Numbered from the stretch's first letter, positions 1-5,000 are shown. The stretch: 5,299 bases of DNA from Desulfobacterales bacterium (GCA_020052975.1 JAGVOC010000137.1:1-5299), one strand, 5' to 3'. Notes: generated by a model from the sequence alone, not told the origin. Numbers and translations: made by a program.

Positions 1-63
1 CAACGAGCAAAAAGGTTCGTTCTTAAGTTATACGAAAAAAGAAAACCATTTTTTTCGTTAATG
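1..63 (-). other. attC recombination site of cassette 2 (right end cut by the window)
   Basis: Read in the gene direction (minus strand), the site opens with CATTAAC (57-63, R'' box), seven bases after the stop codon of the upstream gene, and ends with GTTG at 4-1, the start of an R' box whose last three bases fall outside the window. The plus strand, which is the recombinogenic bottom strand, folds as follows: AACGA 2-6 with TCGTT 55-59, AAAAA 9-13 with the T run 49-54, GGTT 14-17 with AACC 44-47, and TTCTT 20-24 with AAGAA 39-43. Unpaired bases lie at 7-8, 18-19 and 48, and the apical loop is about 25-38. Paired arms, core boxes, bulged bases and position directly behind a gene are the attC hallmarks. 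The stem is unusually AT-rich. Confidence 0.72.
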
Positions 64-70
64 GATAATT

Positions 71-835
71 TTACCCTTGACATCGGGAGGCCTTATAAGG
101 GTTATGATTCTCCTTCGTAACCTTATCAATTAATTCAGATCTCAATCTTTTTATGATTTCTTTAGCCACTGGCTTCTTCTTGAAAGAAACAATGTCCTTA
201 AATGTAAATGGCTTTGTTTCCAATGATACCGCCAGATTTTGTAACTCCATTATGATTTTATAATATTTCTCAGATTTCTCGTTAAGGCTATGGACCTCTG
301 ACATATATCCTTCGTAAATTCTTTCTGCAGAAGCAGTTGGGACATCCTCTCTGTAAAATGCTTGAATTGCATACTTTAGGTCATTTTCAAAAAAATCATA
401 TGTAGTGCCAACAAAGGCAAACAATAGTTGGGTTGCCTCCCAAAAGGCGTCATCGTCAACAAGGGATTTTATTTTGTAGAAGGGTGAAATTGAAAAGCTT
501 TTTGGATCATACATTATGAACTCTCTGGCTAATGATTCTTTTCGCATCGGAATATTTGCTGAGCTTGATCCTTTAAATTCTCTGAGCATTCTGAGGCTTA
601 ATGACCAATTTTCTTTAAAAACTCCCAAGGCATGGTCAACATTGGATGAAATAAGATCAACCCCCTGTTCTAAATAACGTTTAATTATCTGTTCATGTTC
701 TCGTTTTTGAAAATATGTTAAAAGGCCCAACCTGTAACCAAGCCATATAGAGATTAAAACCGGAAGCAATGACAGAAAGATTGGTTCCTTTTCAGATAGA
801 ATTTCAATAATTGAATTTGTCAAAGAATTATACAT
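71..835 (-). CDS. Cassette 2 gene: unknown protein with one N-terminal membrane anchor
   Basis: I do not recognise this 254-residue protein. Residues about 19-41 form one hydrophobic segment (IFLSLLPVLISIW onward), followed at once by basic residues (QKREHEQIIKR), which predicts an anchored protein with its body in the cytoplasm. The body is mostly helical and charged. Residues 128-165 contain an aromatic-rich stretch (DDDAFWEATQLLFAF), and 175-240 alternate charged and hydrophobic residues with a basic end (FKKKPVAKEIIKRLRSEL). No catalytic motif, signal peptidase site or metal ligand pattern is evident. The ATG at 833-835 has no convincing Shine-Dalgarno sequence, which is common in cassette genes. 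Translation may depend on read-through from cassette 1, and no promoter is obvious in the short gap before it. The stop codon lies seven bases before the attC. A membrane-associated accessory or defence-type role is possible but cannot be shown from sequence. Confidence 0.85.
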   Translation of the reverse strand: MYNSLTNSIIEILSEKEPIFLSLLPVLISIWLGYRLGLLTYFQKREHEQIIKRYLEQGVDLISSNVDHALGVFKENWSLSLRMLREFKGSSSANIPMRKESLAREFIMYDPKSFSISPFYKIKSLVDDDAFWEATQLLFAFVGTTYDFFENDLKYAIQAFYREDVPTASAERIYEGYMSEVHSLNEKSEKYYKIIMELQNLAVSLETKPFTFKDIVSFKKKPVAKEIIKRLRSELIDKVTKENHNPYKASRCQG

Positions 836-875
836 AGTTCAAATTAAAGTAGCTCTTTCCAAAGTCTCTTCTGAA

Positions 876-935
876 TCATAACAATGAACTCACCTTCCGC
901 CGATTCTGGCGGTAAGGTGCAGTGATTGGTTAGCA
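876..935 (-). other. attC recombination site (59-base element) of cassette 1
   Basis: This 60-base site lies between the stop of the 948-1787 gene and the start of the next gene. In gene orientation it starts with TGCTAAC (R'', 929-935) and ends with GTTATGA (R', 876-882). The plus (bottom) strand folds into a long hairpin: TAAC 879-882 with GTTA 929-932, AAT 883-885 with ATT 925-927, ACT 888-890 with AGT 921-923, CACCTT 891-896 with AAGGTG 914-919, and CCGCC 897-901 with GGCGG 908-912, around the loop GATTCT. Single extrahelical bases at T913 and G928 lie on one strand only, which is how IntI selects the bottom strand. The GTTAT form of R' also occurs in Vibrio cholerae repeats. The R'' box fits the RYYYAAC consensus only loosely. 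Confidence 0.87.
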
Positions 936-947
936 AATACAAGTTAT

Positions 948-1787
948 TTATTTAACACCAGTGACATGCAATTTGTGAACTGTATCTTCACCGAATGGGT
1001 TTGATTCCATCTCAACTAAGCAATATAAATCTACCTCATTTTTCAGCATGGAATAGATATAGTTGACATTATCCTGAGAACCAAAAATTGCAAACCTGTA
1101 TTCTCCAATAGGAACTTGCTGATTATCAATGGAAACGGACAATTTCCCAATGTTTTTATATTTATTGAAATCGAAAATTTCACACTTTAATAGGATTGTT
1201 TCTTTTTCAATCCTTGTCGGGATGTCGAAGATGTTTTTATCGTCTTTTCCAAGATATATGTCCGGGGTTGCTTCGTCGCATTTCCCGGCAGATATTTGAT
1301 TAATTTTCTTCGGCTCAATTAAATGTGCTAAGTCCTGATAGCTTGGCAATGCCAACTTGCCTATTTGGATTACTTGATCATGAAAGTGAAAATGTTTATC
1401 CCCTGTGTGGACATAAGCATCACCATCATTTTGAAATTCATAAGTTGGTTTTTCACCTTTTTGGATGGCACCACATACTACTTTAAGAAAATCAAATGTG
1501 TTTTTAGTGAACTCCCAAATATTATCAGGGCCTATTGTGCCGATATATGGCAATACAAACTGAAATCCGCTTACTATTATTTCAAATTTTGTTAGTAAAG
1601 ACCCTCGTGAAATTGAACTTGCTCTAAGCTGAAATATTTCTCTGTCTTTGGCTGTGAGTTTTTTTGAGTTGGTTCCTACTAAATATGTTTTATCAATAAC
1701 GCTATGAAAAGTATTGAGTGCATTTATTGCAATATGAAGCGGGATACCATCATCGAGGATAGGCCCACATATTTTATATTCAAGCAT
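948..1787 (-). CDS. Cassette 1 gene: unknown 279-residue protein with an HFHFH motif
   Basis: I cannot name this 279-residue protein. It appears soluble, with no signal peptide. Residues 1-30 (MLEYKICGPILDDGIPLHIA) look like a strand followed by a helix. Residues 52-75 contain an SRGSLLTKFEI stretch leading into a moderately hydrophobic segment (about 68-86) that is too polar for a sure membrane span. Residues 121-136 hold a glycine/aspartate turn and then HFHFHDQ, an alternating histidine pattern that fits an exposed beta strand and could bind metal. The C-terminal 80 residues look beta-rich. The general build resembles uncharacterised proteins found in cassettes and accessory islands, but I do not assign a family. 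The ATG at 1785-1787 is the first possible start, because an in-frame stop lies four codons upstream; the Shine-Dalgarno signal is weak. It is first in the array, about 175 bases below the Pc start, so it should be the best-expressed cassette gene. Confidence 0.88.
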   Translation of the reverse strand: MLEYKICGPILDDGIPLHIAINALNTFHSVIDKTYLVGTNSKKLTAKDREIFQLRASSISRGSLLTKFEIIVSGFQFVLPYIGTIGPDNIWEFTKNTFDFLKVVCGAIQKGEKPTYEFQNDGDAYVHTGDKHFHFHDQVIQIGKLALPSYQDLAHLIEPKKINQISAGKCDEATPDIYLGKDDKNIFDIPTRIEKETILLKCEIFDFNKYKNIGKLSVSIDNQQVPIGEYRFAIFGSQDNVNYIYSMLKNEVDLYCLVEMESNPFGEDTVHKLHVTGVK

Positions 1788-1798
1788 TGGCTTTGCCT

Positions 1799-1927
1799 AT
1801 GAAAAAAGAATTGCTGGATGCATTTAAGATGATTCTTGCGTTCCCATTTATTGTCATCGGGTATTTATTGTATAAGATTTTCATCTTTCTCAAAACTGGC
1901 TGGGTAATTTCAAGAGATTTTGATTGA
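1799..1927 (+). CDS. Possible 42-residue single-span membrane peptide, counter-oriented in cassette 1
   Basis: A short plus-strand frame opens at ATG 1799 and stops at TGA 1925-1927, filling the gap between the start of the unknown gene (1787) and the attI crossover (1934). The product starts MKKELLDAFKMILAFPF. Residues about 11-31 are continuous hydrophobic sequence with one proline and one glycine, flanked by lysines, and the tail is KTGWVISRDFD. That build is typical of real small membrane proteins. Against it, there is no Shine-Dalgarno sequence, TTG codons at 1787 and 1793 are alternative starts, and its start lies only 11 bases from the opposing gene's start, so its promoter would have to lie inside that gene. 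It is read opposite to the array and so could not use Pc. I recognise no family; it may be a chance frame. Confidence 0.45.
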   Translation: MKKELLDAFKMILAFPFIVIGYLLYKIFIFLKTGWVISRDFD

Positions 1928-1928
1928 T

Positions 1929-1960
1929 GGCTAACAATTATTGAACTGCAAGTTATATTT
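1929..1960 (-). other. attI: attI recombination site (core and adjacent arm)
   Basis: The minus strand reads TTGCAGTTCAATAATTGTTAGCC, where GTTAGCC (1929-1935) matches the GTTRRRY crossover core in four of its seven fixed or purine/pyrimidine positions plus the final pyrimidine. The cassette boundary would fall between 1935 and 1934. Unlike the two attC sites, no matching R'' partner or long inverted repeat is found further right, as expected for attI, which is used double-stranded. Its place between the integrase start and the first cassette, just below Pc, supports the call. The right limit is uncertain: attI sites usually extend over accessory IntI-binding repeats, and candidates are two GTTGCAA copies (2056-2062 and 2105-2111) and GTTATATT at 1952 and 2119. 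Confidence 0.7.
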
Positions 1961-1967
1961 TGTAAAA

Positions 1968-1996
1968 ATTCTAAACCTATAAATATTTATTGTCAA
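1968..1996 (-). promoter_or_regulatory. Pc cassette promoter
   Basis: On the minus strand, TTGACA (1991-1996) is followed after exactly 17 bases by TAGAAT (1968-1973). This is a perfect -35 hexamer, an optimal spacer and a -10 one base from consensus. Transcription would start near 1961 and run through attI into the first cassette. Promoters called Pc occupy this place in integrons, between the intI start and attI, and drive the promoterless cassette genes. The near-consensus match predicts a strong promoter in cells using a sigma-70-type factor. Confidence 0.83.
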
Positions 1997-2105
1997 TCAG
2001 AATCTGGCGGAATCTTACAATTTCAACAAATTATATTTACTTGTATTTTCGATTAGTTGCAATCTTAATAGTGTCATAAACATTCATTGGGCCTCGAATA
2101 ATTTG

Positions 2106-2135
2106 TTGCAAAATTAATGTTATATTGTATATAAC
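2106..2135 (+). promoter_or_regulatory. Integrase promoter
   Basis: TTGCAA (2106-2111) is a reasonable -35 element. TATATA (2128-2133, 16-base spacer) or TATAAC (2130-2135, 18-base spacer) can serve as -10. Transcription would begin around 2141, leaving a short leader before the Shine-Dalgarno sequence at 2157-2162. The -10 region lies inside a perfect palindrome (see 2119-2135), so the promoter is probably repressible. Confidence 0.6.
2119..2135. promoter_or_regulatory. Palindromic operator candidate over the integrase -10
   Basis: GTTATAT-TGT-ATATAAC is a perfect seven-base inverted repeat with a three-base centre, placed between the -35 and -10 of the intI promoter. A dimeric repressor bound here would block RNA polymerase. 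Many integron integrases are under LexA (SOS) control, but the sequence does not match the CTGT-N8-ACAG box of gammaproteobacteria. It could be another lineage's LexA box, a different regulator's site, or a pair of IntI-binding boxes, since each half resembles GTTRRRY/RYYYAAC. Confidence 0.5.
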
Positions 2136-2167
2136 TAAATCATTAGAATCATTATTAGGGGGACAAT

Positions 2168-3457
2168 ATGAACAAGGAGATGGATGTCTTTAGGGATTTT
2201 CAAACGTTTCTTTCGGAATCGGGGACTGTTCCCGAAAATAAGACCAAATTCTATATTCACTGGGTACAAAGGTTTTTGAAATTCTGCAATTATGAACTTG
2301 ACAATATCAACACGGAACGCGTGTCCCAATATCTGGATTCACTGGATGCTGATGAAAAGATTGCGGACTGGCAGGTGAAACAGGCTGCCGATGCAGTCAT
2401 CCTCTATGTTGAACAATACCTTAAGAAGCCGCTACAACAGATCACCTCTTTAGCGGAAAATTCCAGGTCAAATTCTACAGCTCAAAAGGTAACCCTTTCA
2501 TGGGAACACATACTGGAGGAGGCAAAAAACCTTATCCGTCTCCGACACTACTCAATAAGCACAGAAAAGACATATCTTGGGTGGATAGTACGTTTTAAAA
2601 CATACATGAAGGATTGTGAGCCACATCTACTTGAAGCAAATGATGTGAAAAACTATCTCACCCATCTTGCTCTTCATGGACGTGTTTCCGCATCAACCCA
2701 AAATCAGGCATTCAATGCCCTTTTGTTCCTGTACCGCCATATTTTACACAAAGATATGAATGATCTTACATCTGTGGCAAGGGCAAAACGTAAGGTAACC
2801 CTGCCTGCTGTTTTGAGTAGAGACGAAGTGAAAAGGCTTCTGTCTTTCCTCAACGGGCAGTATCTCCTTATGGCACAACTCATGTATGGATGCGGGCTTC
2901 GCCTTATGGAGTGTCTCCGCTTAAGAATAAAAGATGTTGATTTTGAAAACGATCTCCTCGTGGTTCGTTCCGGCAAGGGGGAAAAAGACAGGGCATTGAC
3001 AATACCGGAAAAGATAAAAGAAGAACTAGCTAAATATGTGGCATCTGTCAAGGAGATATATGAACAGGATGTGAAGATTGGATACGGCGAGGTATCTCTC
3101 CCCGGTGCTTTGGAAAAGAAATACCCTGGTGCTGCACGGGAATGGGCATGGCAGTGGATGTTTCCTGCCCAGAAATTGTCCGTTGACCCACGAACCGGAA
3201 ATGTAAGACGGTGGCATATCCATCCTGCTGCCATTCAGCGTGCACTAAAAGGAGCTGTTGTGAAAGCGGGGCTACCGAAAAAGGCAAGCTGCCACACATT
3301 GCGTCACAGCTTTGCTACCCATCTCCTTGAAGCTGGACAAAATATCAGGACGATTCAGGAGCTTTTAGGGCACAAGCATGTAAATACAACCATGATTTAC
3401 ACACATGTTATACGGAAGAAACCATCTGAGGTAAGGAGTCCCCTGGACGCTTTGTAA
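2168..3457 (+). CDS. intI: Integron integrase (tyrosine recombinase), long form
   Basis: This 429-residue site-specific recombinase would insert and excise cassettes by recombining attI and attC sites. The catalytic set is complete: R245 (in GCGLRLMEC), K270 (GKGEKDRAL), H376 and R379 (CHTLRHSF), H402 (LLGHKH) and nucleophile Y411 (MIYTH). Each of the five R/H/Y residues is exactly 99 positions beyond its counterpart in class 1 IntI1 (R146, H277, R280, H303, Y312). The IntI-specific insertion that recognises extrahelical attC bases is present at about 308-340 (SLPGALEKKYP, then WAWQWMF). The end, EVRSPLDAL, is the usual IntI ending. A core-binding domain spans about 112-200. Residues 1-90 form an extra helical, SAM-like domain that the 337-residue IntI1 lacks. 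ATG 2168 is supported by AGGGGG at 2157-2162. No frameshift or lost residue is seen, so the enzyme should be active. Confidence 0.97.
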   Translation: MNKEMDVFRDFQTFLSESGTVPENKTKFYIHWVQRFLKFCNYELDNINTERVSQYLDSLDADEKIADWQVKQAADAVILYVEQYLKKPLQQITSLAENSRSNSTAQKVTLSWEHILEEAKNLIRLRHYSISTEKTYLGWIVRFKTYMKDCEPHLLEANDVKNYLTHLALHGRVSASTQNQAFNALLFLYRHILHKDMNDLTSVARAKRKVTLPAVLSRDEVKRLLSFLNGQYLLMAQLMYGCGLRLMECLRLRIKDVDFENDLLVVRSGKGEKDRALTIPEKIKEELAKYVASVKEIYEQDVKIGYGEVSLPGALEKKYPGAAREWAWQWMFPAQKLSVDPRTGNVRRWHIHPAAIQRALKGAVVKAGLPKKASCHTLRHSFATHLLEAGQNIRTIQELLGHKHVNTTMIYTHVIRKKPSEVRSPLDAL

Positions 3458-3525
3458 GACTGTGTAAGTAATTAATAGGAGGAGAGCTTTATTGAAAAAA
3501 GCACCCCTTTTCGCTTTAGCATGAA

Positions 3526-3549
3526 ATTTTTCAGGAGGAGCGAATTAGT
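3526..3549 (+). repeat. 24-base direct repeat, copy 1
   Basis: This copy is identical over 24 bases to 3732-3755, and the spacing between the two starts is 206 bases. It contains CAGGAGGAGCGAATTAGT after a run of T. It lies in non-coding DNA about 70 bases past the integrase stop, so it appears to duplicate the end of the aldolase gene together with its flank. Confidence 0.9.
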
Positions 3550-3617
3550 TCACACTGAAAAATTCCCTTTTCCGCTCTCTGGTGCAGGTTTTTTGACCCA
3601 TCTATGACTCGCTCCAG

Positions 3618-3662
3618 GCATTTTCAGGAACTCACCCTTCGGGCTCAAACAGCTGAAAATGC
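3618..3662. repeat. Perfect 10-base inverted repeat with a small inner hairpin
   Basis: GCATTTTCAG (3618-3627) is the exact complement of CTGAAAATGC (3653-3662). The 25-base interior contains CCC-TTC-GGG, which can form a three-pair inner hairpin. This is the centre of the repeat mosaic and its most stable-looking fold. It could act as a bidirectional transcript end, but no adjoining T run is present on either strand. Confidence 0.7.
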
Positions 3663-3731
3663 TTATCTTCCGCTTCGTCAAGACGGGTACCCCAAAAATC
3701 CTGCTCATGATCGCTCCAAAGGAAATTTTTC

Positions 3732-3755
3732 ATTTTTCAGGAGGAGCGAATTAGT
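3732..3755 (+). repeat. 24-base direct repeat, copy 2, overlapping the fba stop codon
   Basis: This copy is identical to 3526-3549. Its last five bases (3751-3755, TTAGT) are the stop codon and part of the last sense codon of the aldolase gene on the minus strand. Overlap with a gene end suggests either duplication of the aldolase 3' flank or use of that flank as an integration target. Confidence 0.9.
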
Positions 3756-4746
3756 ACCGCTCTGCGCTGCCCAGCACATTCTTGTTCTTTTCAATGATCA
3801 TCTTCATGAGCTCATCGCGGGCAGGCCCTAAGTATTTGCGCGGGTCGAATTCAGCCGGTTTTTCATTGAATATTTTACGGATCATGGCTGTAACAACCAA
3901 ACGCCCGTCGGAATCTATGTTGATCTTGCAGACAGCAGATCTTGCCGCCTTTCTCAACTGATCCTCGGAAATACCAACAGTATCTGCCAGTGCTCCACCA
4001 TTACTATTAATAAGGTCAACGTATTTGGATAGGACGGAACTGGCTCCATGTAAAACAATGGCGAAACCAGGAATTCGTTTTTCGATTTCCTCAAGGATGT
4101 CAAAGCGCAGAGGCGGCGGGGTCAAAACTCCTTCTTTGCTGAGGGTGCACTGCTCCGGCTTGAATTTATAAGCGCCATGAGAGGTCCCTATTGAAATTGC
4201 AAGAGAGTCAACGCCGGTCTTCTTTACAAAATCTTCAACCTCTTCGGGCTGAGTATAAGTAGACCTGTCTCCAACTACGTCGTCTTCGATTCCGGCCAGT
4301 ATGCCGAGCTCACCCTCAACAGTAACATCGAACCTGTGGGCATATTCGACGACCTTCCTGGTTAGTTCAACATTTTCATTATAAGAAAGGTGGGAGCCGT
4401 CGATCATTACCGAAGAGAATCCGCTTTCAATACAGGAAACACAGAGCTCGTAACTGTCACCGTGGTCAAGGTGAAGAGCTATGGGAATACTGTAGCCAAG
4501 CTCCCGTGCCATTTCCACAGCACCTTTTCCCATGTTGCGGAGAAGGGTGGCGTCAGCGTAGTTACGGGCGCCCTTAGAGACCTGGAGGATTACCGGAGAC
4601 CCTGATTGACCGCACCCGTTGATAATAGCCTGAATCTGCTCCATATTGTTAAAGTTATAAGCAGGGACGGCATATCCGCCATCCATGGCTTTTTTAAACA
4701 TTTCACGTGTGTTGACAAAGCCTAGTTCTTTATAGCTTATAGCCAT
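3751..4746 (-). CDS. fba: Class II fructose-bisphosphate aldolase
   Basis: The 331-residue enzyme interconverts fructose 1,6-bisphosphate with dihydroxyacetone phosphate and glyceraldehyde 3-phosphate in cytoplasmic glycolysis and gluconeogenesis, using a bound divalent metal, normally zinc. The N-terminal AVPAYNFNN (26-34) is the family strand. IALHLDHGD (89-97) is the class II signature, carrying the proposed acid/base D95 and metal ligand H96. EGELG (144-148) is the second signature, with a supporting acidic residue. GTSHGAYK (187-194) supplies H190 and VLHGAS (231-236) supplies H233 as further metal ligands. KINIDSD (274-280) contacts substrate phosphate. Length is at the long end for this type, with the usual FDPRKYLGPARD tail. 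ATG 4744-4746 follows AGGAGG (4753-4758) after six bases. It converges on intI and diverges from the sensor gene. Related tagatose-bisphosphate aldolases share the motifs, but the context and tail favour fructose bisphosphate. Confidence 0.93.
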   Translation of the reverse strand: MAISYKELGFVNTREMFKKAMDGGYAVPAYNFNNMEQIQAIINGCGQSGSPVILQVSKGARNYADATLLRNMGKGAVEMARELGYSIPIALHLDHGDSYELCVSCIESGFSSVMIDGSHLSYNENVELTRKVVEYAHRFDVTVEGELGILAGIEDDVVGDRSTYTQPEEVEDFVKKTGVDSLAISIGTSHGAYKFKPEQCTLSKEGVLTPPPLRFDILEEIEKRIPGFAIVLHGASSVLSKYVDLINSNGGALADTVGISEDQLRKAARSAVCKINIDSDGRLVVTAMIRKIFNEKPAEFDPRKYLGPARDELMKMIIEKNKNVLGSAERY

Positions 4747-4770
4747 GACAGTCCTCCTCTCTTTTTTATG

Positions 4771-4834
4771 TCAGGTAGATAGACTGAAGGCGGAAGACTG
4801 TTAGGACACTTCGGTCTTCAGCCTGAATACCTGA
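4771..4834 (-). promoter_or_regulatory. Stem-loop in the fba 5' leader
   Basis: Two nested complementary pairs lie between the likely fba promoter and its Shine-Dalgarno sequence: TCAGGTA 4771-4777 with TACCTGA 4828-4834 (perfect), and GGCGGAAGAC 4789-4798 with GTCTTCAGCC 4814-4823 (one mismatch). Together they form a long interrupted hairpin with a 15-base loop. In the transcript the stem ends about 12 bases before the ribosome binding site and is followed by A-rich rather than U-rich sequence, so it is not an intrinsic terminator. It may stabilise the messenger or modulate translation; I recognise no known riboswitch. Confidence 0.5.
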
Positions 4835-4897
4835 GCGGTCACGTTTTATCTATGTATCTTTTTCCATTCTGGATTCTGTCTCCTGAATAGTTACTAA

Positions 4898-4925
4898 TAT
4901 ATAACTAAACATACAAACATATCAA
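4898..4925 (-). promoter_or_regulatory. Likely fba promoter
   Basis: On the minus strand, TTGATA (4920-4925) and TATATA (4898-4903) are separated by 16 bases. The start would lie near 4891, giving a leader of about 145 bases. A second, weaker option uses the perfect TTGACA at 4943-4948, but its -10 at the right distance is poor. AGTTA 4889-4893 and TAACT 4902-4906 form a short inverted repeat over the -10. Confidence 0.45.
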
Positions 4926-4972
4926 GGAATTTCACCTGTTTCTGTCAAAAAATTTCCGCTGCCAAAACTTCC

Positions 4973-5000
4973 TTGACAAAAATGCAATCTATAAGATAAA
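4973..5000 (+). promoter_or_regulatory. Possible promoter of the sensor gene
   Basis: TTGACA (4973-4978) is a perfect -35 hexamer. GATAAA (4995-5000, 16-base spacer) is the best-placed but imperfect -10; the better-looking TATAAG at 4990 is too close. The start would fall near 5007, about 60 bases before the ATG at 5067. Apart from this, the fba promoter and the leader hairpin, I see nothing in the 320-base gap from 4747 to 5066. Confidence 0.4.

Larger units (their letters stand above)
1..3457. mobile_element. Chromosomal-type integron: intI, attI, Pc and two cassettes
   Basis: All parts of an integron platform are visible in the expected order. A tyrosine recombinase with the IntI-specific insertion (2168-3457, +) is followed to its left by its own promoter, a Pc-like promoter, an attI-like crossover sequence and two minus-strand genes, each closed on its 3' side by an inverted-repeat attC. 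Splitting each site after the G of its GTTRRRY-like core gives cassette 1 as 882-1934 (about 1053 bases) and cassette 2 as 4-881 (about 878 bases). The array probably continues beyond the left edge of the window. No transposon, resistance gene or conserved mobile-integron segment is present, so a sedentary chromosomal integron is the simplest reading. The two attC sites differ in sequence, so the array does not look like the uniform repeats of vibrio superintegrons. Confidence 0.88.
3477..3755. repeat. Mosaic of imperfect direct and inverted repeats between intI and fba
   Basis: This gene-free stretch is built from related pieces. AGGAGGAG occurs at 3477, 3533 and 3739. TGAAAAA-type starts occur at 3493, 3556 and 3654. 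TTTTCAGGA-type ends occur at 3528, 3621 and 3734. GGAGCGA (3537-3543 and 3743-3749) and its complement TCGCTCC (3609-3615 and 3711-3717) are interleaved. Units from 3555 and 3653 align imperfectly over about 80-100 bases (CTGAAAA, TTCCGCT, ATGA-TCGCTCC, TTTTCAGGA). AATTTTTCAG 3525-3534 pairs with CTGAAAAATT 3555-3564. GCAGG-TTTTTG (3586 onward) is mirrored by CAAAAATCCTGC (3694-3705). It may be a mosaic intergenic repeat or a decayed miniature element. Its hairpins may end both converging transcripts, but no clean stem followed by a T run was found. Confidence 0.65.

Noticed and set aside
1365..1595. Plus-strand frame of 76 codons antisense to the first cassette gene
   Set aside because: It has no ribosome binding site and no independent support; the opposite-strand gene fits the cassette structure.
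1929..2062. A further attC, with GGCTAAC at 1929 as one end
   Set aside because: No complementary R''/L'' arm could be found within a reasonable distance to the right, so attI is the better reading.
2119..2135. Classical LexA box at the integrase promoter
   Set aside because: The palindrome lacks the CTGT and ACAG ends; only a generic operator call is supported.
2135..2329. Minus-strand 64-codon frame across the integrase start
   Set aside because: It overlaps the intI promoter and coding start and has no supporting signals.
2704..3299. Several minus-strand frames opposite the integrase gene
   Set aside because: They are antisense to an intact, fully recognisable recombinase, with cysteine/serine/arginine-rich products typical of shadow frames.
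3477..3524. AGGAGG followed by TTG at 3492 and a ten-codon frame reading like a signal-peptide start (KKAPLFALA)
   Set aside because: It stops after ten codons. The AGGAGGAG and TGAAAAA pieces recur elsewhere in the repeat mosaic, so a chance frame inside repeats is more likely than a truncated gene.
1..3755. CRISPR array, tRNA or rRNA genes, transposase or insertion sequence
   Set aside because: No regularly spaced repeats, no cloverleaf or ribosomal sequence, and no transposase motifs were seen.
3604..3831. Plus-strand frame of 75 codons
   Set aside because: It lies half in the repeat mosaic and half antisense to the aldolase end, has no ribosome binding site, and its product has no domain-like character.
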